The notes under the pieces: model-generated
The model's input: the letters and a program-made list of their open reading frames with translations, nothing else
The model's database searches: none
What the model was told of the DNA's origin: nothing
Shown: in pieces, positions 1-5,293 of the stretch
How positions within the stretch are numbered: position 1 is the first letter of the stretch
How the letters are laid out: every line of letters begins with the position of its first letter
DNA from: Rhodobacterales bacterium UBA3077
Lineage (GTDB): Bacteria > Pseudomonadota > Alphaproteobacteria > Rhodobacterales > Rhodobacteraceae
DNA length: 7,968 bases
Direction of reading: 5' to 3'
Assembly: GCA_002366685.1 (NCBI GenBank)
Contig: DFBP01000261.1
Coordinates: 1 to 7,968 of the forward strand
Translations under genes and position numbers: made by a program

Positions 1-402
1 GTGACCGTGGAGCGCCGGAAAAACAAGAACAACAAAGCGGTGACGCTTTCCGAAGCCGTGGTGGCAGTCAAAGTTGGCGGTGTGAAAAAGCTGTCGGTTT
101 CGGACAGCCTTGATGTGCATGGCAAAGACAGCGGGCCGGTGAATGCGCTCGCCAAAGCGCTGGCCAAAGATCTGGGCCCGTATCAGGCGATTATCGACGA
201 TATGCGGCTGGTGGATTTTAAGGTAAGGATCACAAATGGCGGGACCGAGGCGGTGACGCGGGTGCTGATCGACTCTGAGGATGGAGCGGGCCGGCGGTGG
301 TCCACCGTTGGGGTTTCGGCCAATATTGTCGATGCCTCGTTTCAGGCCTTGCTGGATGCGATCCGCTGGAAACTGATCCGTGACGGAGCAAGCGATGACT
401 GA
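1..402 (+). CDS. cimA: Citramalate synthase, C-terminal regulatory domain (5' truncated by window edge)
   Basis: This is the last 133 residues of an enzyme of the isopropylmalate/citramalate synthase family. The whole protein is usually over 500 residues, so the catalytic TIM barrel lies upstream of the window. What is visible is the LeuA-type allosteric/dimerisation domain: the stretch with GPVNALAKAL (about residues 46-55), then DDMRLVDFKVRI, then the closing block WSTVGVSANIVDASFQAL followed by an IRWKL-like tail. The WSTVGVS...NI.DASFQAL ending with a short tail is typical of CimA rather than LeuA. CimA condenses pyruvate with acetyl-CoA to citramalate, a threonine-independent route to 2-oxobutyrate for isoleucine; this domain normally carries feedback control by the end product. 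The GTG at position 1 is an internal codon, not a start. The stop codon overlaps the start of the methyltransferase gene, indicating one operon. LeuA is a less likely alternative. Confidence 0.85.
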   Translation: MTVERRKNKNNKAVTLSEAVVAVKVGGVKKLSVSDSLDVHGKDSGPVNALAKALAKDLGPYQAIIDDMRLVDFKVRITNGGTEAVTRVLIDSEDGAGRRWSTVGVSANIVDASFQALLDAIRWKLIRDGASDD

Positions 403-1105
403 AGAATTTGACGCGTTCATGGAGTTATTCAAAGACCTGCCCCGCGAAGGGCCGGGCAATGTTGATAGCCTGCTAAGCGTCTTGGATATGGCCGCAACCC
501 CGCCAGATGCCCGCATTTTTGACGCGGCTTGTGGTTCCGGCGCGGATAGTGAACTCTTTGCCCGCGCCCTCCCCAATGCTGAAATTCTGGCGGTAGATAG
601 ACAAGCCCAGTTTATCGAGGCCGCCCAAGCGCGGGGTATCCGGGCAAGCTTTAAAGTTGGCGATATGCTGGAGCCGGATGGCAAGTTTGACCTGATCTGG
701 AGCGCGGGTGCCGTCTATTTTTGTGGCGTCGAGAAAGCGCTGGAAACATGGCGCAAGCACTTGAAACCGGGTGGCAAAATCGCTTTTTCAGAAGTGGTCT
801 GGCTGACCGACGAACCAAGCACTCAGGCGAAAGAATACTGGGAGGAGGCTTATCCGCATATGGTTGGCATCCATCAAATGATTGGCCGGATTGAGGCGCT
901 TGGCTTTCGGGTGATCTCTGCCACCCCGCTTGGCCGTCCGAGTTGGGAAGCGTTTTATGACCCTATTAAAAAGCGGGCCGAGCAATTGCGCGGCCAGGGG
1001 CCGGTGATGGATGCGGTATTGGCAGAAAATGATGCCGAGGTCGCGATGTTTGAAGCCTGTTTTGGCGAGTATGACTATGTGGTCTATCTGGTTGAGCCGG
1101 CATGA
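395..1105 (+). CDS. Class I SAM-dependent methyltransferase, substrate unknown
   Basis: A 236-residue soluble Rossmann-fold methyltransferase. Motif I is DAACGSGAD (residues 43-51), the ribose-binding acidic residue is D68 in LAVDRQ, the next acidic motif is VGDML (88-92), and the motif IV/V region reads FDLIWSAGAVY (98-108) and HLKPGG (122-127). These are standard SAM-binding features. The C-terminal half, rich in W, Y and F, would form the substrate pocket, and nothing in it identifies the substrate. I chose the ATG at 395 because GGAG at 385-388 lies 6 bases upstream and the ATG sits in an ATGACTGA overlap with the cimA stop. A GTG at 380 in the same frame would add five residues but has no good ribosome-binding site. 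The end overlaps the next gene by ATGA, so the two products are probably made together. Fold assignment is secure; the substrate could be a small molecule or a protein. Confidence 0.85.
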   Translation: MTEEFDAFMELFKDLPREGPGNVDSLLSVLDMAATPPDARIFDAACGSGADSELFARALPNAEILAVDRQAQFIEAAQARGIRASFKVGDMLEPDGKFDLIWSAGAVYFCGVEKALETWRKHLKPGGKIAFSEVVWLTDEPSTQAKEYWEEAYPHMVGIHQMIGRIEALGFRVISATPLGRPSWEAFYDPIKKRAEQLRGQGPVMDAVLAENDAEVAMFEACFGEYDYVVYLVEPA

Positions 1106-1890
1106 CCGCAAGCCGCGCCGCCGTGGCCAGCTTCGAAATTTCTACGCGGCTGGTAAAAGCCGGAGACCCCGACAGGTTTTTGTCTGCGCAGGCAACCCCG
1201 CAAGATCAGCGGTCGGAAATAATGGCCATCTATGCACTGAATCTCGAAATCGCACGCGCGCCATGGGCCAGCCAAGAACCTCTTGTGGCCCAGATGCGGC
1301 TGCGCTGGTGGGGAGATGCGATTGCCGGAATTTATCAGGGTAAGAGCCCCGACAGTCATGAAATCTTACCGGCCCTATGCGAGGTTATTTATGACCACAA
1401 TCTGCCGCAAAATCTGTTTGAAACCCTTATCGACGCCCGACATTTTGACCTTTATAGCGACCCCCACGAAAACCGGGAGGCTTTTGACAGCTACATAAAC
1501 GCGACATCGGGAACCGCAATGGAACTGGCCGCGAGGGTGCTTGGGGCAACGCCTGAAGCCCTGAAAGTCATCAAGGAATATTCATACGGTGTGGGTGTTG
1601 CCTCGCTGTTGCGTGCCGCACCTGAACTGATCGCCAGAGGTCGCAATCCGCTTTTGACAGATACGGTGAACCTTGTGACGCACGCGCAGCAAAAAATCAT
1701 AACGGCGCGAAAGCAAAAGCATCTTGTCGCCCACAAAGCTAAACCGGCTCTTTTGGCGGGGTGGCGGGCCGACGCTACGCTTTCAGAGGCAGCCAAGCGC
1801 CCCGAAAGTATAACTGCCGGATTGTTAGAGGAATCCCCCGCAAGGCGCATGGCAACGCTTCGCTGGCGAAAACTTACAGGTCGCTGGTAG
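1102..1890 (+). CDS. Squalene/phytoene synthase-fold protein, NDUFAF6-like, probably non-catalytic
   Basis: A 262-residue all-helical protein of the squalene/phytoene synthase superfamily. Typical family stretches are DRFLSAQ (24-30), RSEIMAIYALNLEIA (37-51), QMRLRWWGDAI (64-74), a YINATSGTAMELAARVLG helix (131-148) and the YSYGVGVASLLRA helix (160-172). True synthases carry two aspartate-rich Mg-diphosphate motifs, one after the Y..N/R position and one at the second conserved helix. Here those sites read YALNLEIAR and YGVGVASLL, with no DxxxD in either, so prenyl diphosphate coupling is unlikely. The pattern, including MRLRWW near an acidic/aromatic helix, resembles NDUFAF6, a mitochondrial complex I assembly factor of the same fold. 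I infer a role in respiratory complex biogenesis, not terpene synthesis. The ATG overlaps the upstream stop as ATGA with only a weak Shine-Dalgarno, which suggests translational coupling. The stop lies 2 bases from the stop of the convergent dksA gene. Confidence 0.8.
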   Translation: MTASRAAVASFEISTRLVKAGDPDRFLSAQATPQDQRSEIMAIYALNLEIARAPWASQEPLVAQMRLRWWGDAIAGIYQGKSPDSHEILPALCEVIYDHNLPQNLFETLIDARHFDLYSDPHENREAFDSYINATSGTAMELAARVLGATPEALKVIKEYSYGVGVASLLRAAPELIARGRNPLLTDTVNLVTHAQQKIITARKQKHLVAHKAKPALLAGWRADATLSEAAKRPESITAGLLEESPARRMATLRWRKLTGRW

Positions 1891-1891
1891 T

Positions 1892-1919
1892 TTTACCGGT
1901 CGCGGTGGACTTTTTCTTT
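1892..1919 (+). terminator. Possible weak terminator for the cimA-side operon
   Basis: Right after the stop at 1890 the + strand can form a short hairpin with arms ACCG (1895-1898) and CGGT (1903-1906) around a GTCG loop, extended by G-T wobble pairs. The T-rich run CTTTTTCTTT follows at 1910-1919. The stem is short and lies inside the 3' end of dksA, so this is only a candidate. An alternative hairpin with a wobble pair, 1884-1889 with 1894-1899, competes with it. No comparable stem and T-run was seen in the opposite direction for dksA. Confidence 0.25.
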
Positions 1920-2315
1920 GCGCTCGTGGCGTTCCTGCGCCTCTAGGCTCAGAGTGGCGATCGGGCGGGCATCAAGGCGTTTGAGCGAAATCGGCATGCC
2001 GGTTTCATCACAATAGCCGAAAGAACCATCTTCAACCCGCCGCAGGGCCGCATCAATTTTGGAAACAACCTTGCGCTCGCGGTCACGGGTGCGCAGCTCG
2101 AGCGCGCGGTCGGTTTCCTCGGAGGCACGATCAGCAACATCGGGGATATTGCGTGTGCCTGCCTGCATTTGTTCGATGGTATCGCGGCTGCCTTTCAGAA
2201 TATCATTCTTCCAGGTCAGCAATTTTTGGCGGAAATATTCAAGTTGACGATCATTCATAAACGGCTCGTCATCGGCCGGTTTATAATCGGTGTTCAAAAT
2301 AGTTTCTGCTTTCAT
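1893..2315 (-). CDS. dksA: RNA polymerase-binding transcription factor DksA, single-cysteine variant
   Basis: A 140-residue DksA. It binds in the secondary channel of RNA polymerase and, with ppGpp, reprograms transcription during nutrient stress. The coiled coil spans roughly residues 22-95, and its tip keeps the functional acidic pair as PDVADRA (D59, D62, A64), matching the DxxDxA tip of E. coli DksA. The C-terminal domain reads FGYCDETG...LDARPIATLSLEAQERHE. Three of the four zinc-ligand positions are replaced: C102 is kept, while T105, S123 and A126 occupy the others, so it probably binds no zinc. I took the ATG at 2313-2315 because GGGAG lies 6 bases upstream and alphaproteobacterial DksA proteins typically begin MKAET; an ATG 18 bases further upstream would add MGWELR without that support. 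The gene is alone on its strand and converges on the cimA-side operon. Confidence 0.93.
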   Translation of the reverse strand: MKAETILNTDYKPADDEPFMNDRQLEYFRQKLLTWKNDILKGSRDTIEQMQAGTRNIPDVADRASEETDRALELRTRDRERKVVSKIDAALRRVEDGSFGYCDETGMPISLKRLDARPIATLSLEAQERHERKEKVHRDR

Positions 2316-2321
2316 GCGAAG

Positions 2322-2326
2322 CTCCC
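2322..2326 (-). promoter_or_regulatory. Ribosome-binding site of dksA (decides the start)
   Basis: On the - strand this is GGGAG, 6 bases upstream of the ATG at 2313-2315. It lies partly inside the longer reading frame that begins at 2333, which argues for the inner start codon. Confidence 0.6.
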
Positions 2327-2340
2327 AACCCAATAAAATG

Positions 2341-2353
2341 TGCGCATTGCGCA
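2341..2353. repeat. 13-base perfect palindrome in the dksA leader
   Basis: TGCGCA, a single T, then TGCGCA again. Each half is itself palindromic, so the element is both an inverted and a direct repeat. It lies between the predicted dksA transcription start (near 2370) and the dksA ribosome-binding site, where it could be an operator, a site for a DNA-binding protein, or a small RNA stem (TGCG/CGCA with a 5-base loop). Its function is not known. Confidence 0.4.
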
Positions 2354-2370
2354 GCTCCTGCGGGTGGGAT

Positions 2371-2382
2371 AACGGGATTCTA
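2371..2382 (-). promoter_or_regulatory. Candidate dksA promoter (-10 element with GC-rich discriminator)
   Basis: On the - strand, 2382 down to 2377 reads TAGAAT, a 5 of 6 match to the sigma-70 -10 consensus. It is followed by CCCGTT as the discriminator and an A near 2370 as a likely first base, giving a leader of about 55 bases before the dksA ATG. The -35 region at 17-base spacing (ACAACA) is poor, and a better TTGCAC lies 21 bases away, too far for normal spacing. The -10 is flanked by CGGG and CCCG, forming a small inverted repeat. Confidence 0.35.
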
Positions 2383-2473
2383 CCCGATTGTCACTAGCTT
2401 GTTGTGCAAGTTTGTGTGAAATATTTGTTCAAATGGGGGAAACCCCGAATCCGGCGAAAGTTTAGAGGCAAAA

Positions 2474-3313
2474 ATGCGTTTTGAAGGTACCAAAAACTAT
2501 GTGGCAACCGATGATCTGAGTATTGCGGTCAATGCGAGCATCGCGCTGGAGCGACCGCTTCTGGTTAAGGGCGAGCCGGGCACCGGTAAAACCGAGCTGG
2601 CAAGGCAAGTGGCGGATGCGCTTGGCCTGCCGATGATCGAGTGGAACATCAAATCAACCACCAAAGCCCAGCAAGGGCTTTACGAGTATGATGCCGTGAG
2701 CCGGTTACGCGACAGCCAGCTTGGCGACCCCAAGGTGAACGATGTGAAAAACTACATCAAGCCGGGCAAGCTCTGGCAGGCATTTCAGGCGGAAGATCGG
2801 GTTCTGTTGTTGATCGACGAGATCGACAAGGCCGATATCGAATTCCCGAATGACCTGCTGCAAGAGCTCGACCGGATGGAGTTCCATGTGTATGAAACCG
2901 GTGAGCTGGTCAAGGCAAGGCAACGGCCTGTGGTGATTATTACCTCAAACAATGAAAAAGAATTGCCGGATGCCTTCTTGCGCCGCTGCTTTTTCCACTA
3001 CATCCAGTTTCCGGATGCGCCAACGATGGCCAAAATCATTGATGTGCATTTCCCCGACATCAAACAGCAATTGGTCGAAGCGGCGCTGACCCAGTTTTAC
3101 GAACTCCGCGAAACGCCCGGGCTAAAGAAGAAGCCGAGCACTTCGGAGGTTCTGGACTGGCTCAAACTGCTTCTGGCCGAAGATTTAGCGCCAGAGGACC
3201 TGCAAGGCGCCGCGACGGATGCCCTGCCAAAGCTCCACGGTGCGCTCTTGAAAAACGAACAGGATGTGCACCTGTTTGAACGGTTGGCATTTATGGCAAG
3301 AGGTCAAAGATGA
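2474..3313 (+). CDS. MoxR/CoxD-family AAA+ ATPase
   Basis: A 279-residue AAA+ ATPase of the MoxR family. Walker A is GEPGTGKT (33-40), Walker B is LLLIDE (111-116) followed by IDKAD, sensor 1 lies in VIITSNNEKELPDAFLRRC (N159/N160), and the arginines at 170-171 sit where the arginine finger is expected. The C-terminal lid carries the KKPSTSEVLDWLKLL stretch (219-233), characteristic of the CoxD-like subgroup. MoxR ATPases form rings that, with a VWA-domain partner, remodel or activate client proteins, often metalloenzymes: CbbQ/CbbO on Rubisco, NorQ/NorD on nitric oxide reductase, CoxD/CoxE on CO dehydrogenase. The likely partner here is the CoxE-like gene at 5294-6478. No cox, nor or cbb structural genes are in the window, so the client is unknown. 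This is the first gene of the right-hand operon; its stop overlaps the next start by ATGA. The length is normal for the family. Confidence 0.9.
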   Translation: MRFEGTKNYVATDDLSIAVNASIALERPLLVKGEPGTGKTELARQVADALGLPMIEWNIKSTTKAQQGLYEYDAVSRLRDSQLGDPKVNDVKNYIKPGKLWQAFQAEDRVLLLIDEIDKADIEFPNDLLQELDRMEFHVYETGELVKARQRPVVIITSNNEKELPDAFLRRCFFHYIQFPDAPTMAKIIDVHFPDIKQQLVEAALTQFYELRETPGLKKKPSTSEVLDWLKLLLAEDLAPEDLQGAATDALPKLHGALLKNEQDVHLFERLAFMARGQR

Positions 3314-3747
3314 TCGAAATAAGAGGGCTGGAGCCCGAGGATAGAGCCAACTGGGACATTCTCTGGAAAGGGTATCTGGAATATTACGAAACCGAATTAC
3401 CGGACGAGATGTATGACATCGCCTTTAACCGGATGCTTTCGGGCAGCGAGCATGAATTTCAAGGGTTGATCGCGCTGAAAGATGGAGAGCCCGTCGGGCT
3501 GGTGCATTACCTTTTTCATCGCCACGGTTGGAAGGTGGAACCGGTAATTTACCTGCAAGACCTTTATGTGAATCACGCCGCGCGCGGCACGGGCGCGGGG
3601 CGGGCCCTGATTGAGGCGGTATACGAAGTAGCCGACAAATCCGGTTGCCCTTCGGTTTATTGGCTGACACAGGATTTCAACGAAACCGCGCGCCAACTCT
3701 ATGACCGGATTGGCGAGAAAACACCTTTTATCAAATATGCGCGCTGA
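3310..3747 (+). CDS. GNAT-family N-acetyltransferase
   Basis: A 145-residue GCN5-related acetyltransferase, a single domain that transfers the acetyl group of acetyl-CoA to an amine. Motif A is visible as YLQDLYVNHAARGTGAGRALIEAV (81-104): strand beta-4, then the pyrophosphate-binding loop R92-G-T-G-A-G97 and the following helix. Motif B is the VYWLTQDFNETARQLYDRIG region (116-135), with the N..AR.LYD signature and tyrosine 131 in the usual general-acid position. The ending TPFIKYAR resembles HPA2-like small GNATs. The start overlaps the MoxR gene stop (ATGA) and has AAGAGG at 3298-3303, 6 bases upstream, so the two are co-translated. The substrate cannot be read from the sequence: small polyamines, amino compounds or a protein are all possible. 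It may be an independent passenger in the operon. Confidence 0.88.
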   Translation: MIEIRGLEPEDRANWDILWKGYLEYYETELPDEMYDIAFNRMLSGSEHEFQGLIALKDGEPVGLVHYLFHRHGWKVEPVIYLQDLYVNHAARGTGAGRALIEAVYEVADKSGCPSVYWLTQDFNETARQLYDRIGEKTPFIKYAR

Positions 3748-3780
3748 CCCATACTTGAAATATGAAAAAGGCGAGTGGCC

Positions 3781-5115
3781 ATGATAAACATCGCCACTCC
3801 CAACCCATTGCGGCGTTTTTTCACCTTATGGGTGGTGATGGCTTTAGCAGGGCTCTTGTCGGCTTGCGCCTCCACCTTGCCAACAACGCCCTCTGGCCCA
3901 TCAACTTCTGGCCAAGGCGTTGCCAGATCAAATAACGCAATCGCAAACGAATTTCTGTCACTGGTTTTTGAAACCGAAAACGGCACTCGTATCCCTCGTT
4001 TGCTGCGCTATGAAGGGGCGATCCGCGTCAACCTTGACCCGGATTTGCAAGCCTACAGGCGCGACCTCGAAAATGTATTGCAAAAAATCCGCAGTCAGTC
4101 GGAGATAGATATCGCGCTCGGCAACGGAGCTTCGGTAAACATTTATGTCGAGAGGGTTTCAGCCGCTGCGCTTCGCCGCTCCTACCCTACAGCCGCTTGC
4201 GTTGTCGTGCCCGGTGTTTCCAGTTTTTCGCAGTTCCTGCGCGGTGATTTTCCGCGATGGTCGCGACAGACCCGCCTTCAAAAAGCCGCGGTATTTATAC
4301 CGGATAACGCGCCACCCTATATTGTGCGGGCCTGCCTGAACGAAGAAATTGCGCAGGCGCTCGGGCCGGTGAACGACCTTTACCTCGTGGCTGACACTGT
4401 GTTCAATGATGACAACGTCTTCAATTCGCTAACCGATTATGACCTGTTGATCTTGCGAGTGCTCTATCACCCGCAGCTTTCAACGGGGATGAGTCGCACA
4501 CAAGCCGCGCCTCTGGTGGCCCGGATTTTAAGAGGTATAAACCCGGCCGGACAGATTGCAGGCCCCCTGGGTCAGAGCAACCTGTCATGGAAACGGCAAA
4601 TCGAAACCGCGATGAACAGCCGCAATCCGCGGGCTGCCCGCTTGAGGTCAGCTGAAAACGCGGTTCAGATCTCGCGGCGCTTGGGCGACCACCGGTTGGC
4701 ACACTCGCTACTTATCTACGGGCGGTTGAACCTGCAAAACCGGCCCGATCTTGCGGCCCCCGCCTTCAGAGAAGCCTATAGCTTGAGCCAGCGCCTGCTT
4801 GGCCCCGACAACCTGCGCACCGCGCTGGCCGGTATGCACATGGCGGCGGTTGCCTTGAGCGCCGAGCGCTTTGGGGATGTGATCACGCTCTCGACGCCCG
4901 CGCTGGCAACGGCGCAGCGTTATGATGACCCCGTGCTGGCAGCCGGTCTGCTCGGTTTGCGCGCGCTGGCCTTTGCCCAATTGGAGCAAAACAGCAAAGC
5001 GCAAGCGGCGCGGCTTGCGAGCGCCGAGCAAGCACGCTATGCCTTTGGCAACAACGCCACACAGATCGCTGCGGCGCAAGCACAAATAGACGGGCTGCTG
5101 CCCGCCAATAACTAG
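3781..5115 (+). CDS. DUF2927-domain lipoprotein with helical, TPR-like C-terminus
   Basis: A 444-residue exported lipoprotein. The signal peptide has a basic start (PLRR), a hydrophobic core, and the lipobox LSAC ending at C29. The residue after the cysteine is Ala, which by the Lol rule suggests the outer membrane. After a Ser/Thr/Pro-rich linker (30-50) comes a DUF2927-like domain (about 52-245): FLSLVFE...RLLRYEGAIRV near the start, then ACLNEEIAQALGPVND (184-199), VFNDD (207-211), LTDYDLLILRVLYHP and GM. Residues about 268-440 are Ala-rich helix pairs reminiscent of TPR repeats. Known family members are Rhodobacteraceae proteins of undefined function. The ATG at 3781 fits the GGCGAG just upstream; a GTG at 3775 would add two residues but lies too close to that site. 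It is separated from the acetyltransferase gene by 33 bases and the downstream membrane protein start is 8 bases away, placing it in the operon. No catalytic residues are certain. Confidence 0.8.
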   Translation: MINIATPNPLRRFFTLWVVMALAGLLSACASTLPTTPSGPSTSGQGVARSNNAIANEFLSLVFETENGTRIPRLLRYEGAIRVNLDPDLQAYRRDLENVLQKIRSQSEIDIALGNGASVNIYVERVSAAALRRSYPTAACVVVPGVSSFSQFLRGDFPRWSRQTRLQKAAVFIPDNAPPYIVRACLNEEIAQALGPVNDLYLVADTVFNDDNVFNSLTDYDLLILRVLYHPQLSTGMSRTQAAPLVARILRGINPAGQIAGPLGQSNLSWKRQIETAMNSRNPRAARLRSAENAVQISRRLGDHRLAHSLLIYGRLNLQNRPDLAAPAFREAYSLSQRLLGPDNLRTALAGMHMAAVALSAERFGDVITLSTPALATAQRYDDPVLAAGLLGLRALAFAQLEQNSKAQAARLASAEQARYAFGNNATQIAAAQAQIDGLLPANN

Positions 5116-5123
5116 GAAACTCC

Positions 5124-5291
5124 ATGCTCTACCTCATCGCCTTTCTCATCGGTCTCGGGCTTGGCTGGTTCACGGCAGGCAAACGTGGCGGTGACACAGC
5201 CGACAAGCTCCAATACGGGGTTGTGTTCGGCATGATCGCAATGCTCTTGCTGCTCGTCGGGATCATGATCCTCGGCGCGGTGCTAACCTAG
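5124..5291 (+). CDS. Small two-helix membrane protein, 55 residues
   Basis: A 55-residue open reading frame beginning MLYLIAFLIG. It has an AGGA ribosome-binding site (5114-5117) overlapping the preceding TAG stop, 6 bases before the ATG. Helix 1 covers about residues 2-18 and is Gly/Leu-rich. It is followed by a short hydrophilic loop (AGKRGGDTADKLQYG, about 18-32) and helix 2 at about 33-54, ending at the stop. The positive K20/R21 in the loop predict a hairpin with both ends on the periplasmic side. The pattern helix, charged RRxGN/D-type loop with a conserved-looking LQY, then a second helix, resembles short Rhodobacteraceae proteins that databases sometimes mislabel as apolipoprotein acyltransferase; it is far too small for that enzyme. 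The stop is 2 bases before the VWA gene, so it sits inside the operon between the lipoprotein and the VWA protein. Function is unknown; it could be a membrane anchor or assembly subunit for its neighbours. Confidence 0.7.
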   Translation: MLYLIAFLIGLGLGWFTAGKRGGDTADKLQYGVVFGMIAMLLLLVGIMILGAVLT

Positions 5292-5293
5292 CC

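Larger units (their letters stand above)
2316..2473. other. Divergent intergenic region between dksA and the moxR-like gene
   Basis: This 158-base region must carry the promoters for both directions. For dksA there is a reasonable -10 (2377-2382). For the + strand operon I see only weak candidates: TTGTTG (2399-2404) with TATTTG (2422-2427) at 17-base spacing, or TTGTCA at 2388-2393 with no good -10. A GGGG-AAA-CCCC hairpin (2436-2446) lies in the presumed leader of the right-hand operon, and AGAGG at 2464-2468 is the ribosome-binding site, 5 bases before the ATG at 2474. No coding sequence, tRNA or riboswitch is recognised here. Confidence 0.5.

Noticed and set aside
380..394. GTG start at 380 for the methyltransferase
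   Set aside because: The ATG at 395 has a well-spaced GGAG and the typical overlap with the upstream stop; the GTG has no convincing ribosome-binding site.
2316..2333. Six-residue longer DksA (MGWELR extension)
   Set aside because: The inner ATG has GGGAG at ideal distance and gives the MKAET beginning common in alphaproteobacterial DksA.
5124..5291. Apolipoprotein N-acyltransferase for the small membrane protein
   Set aside because: That enzyme is about ten times longer with a nitrilase domain; 55 residues with two helices cannot carry the activity.
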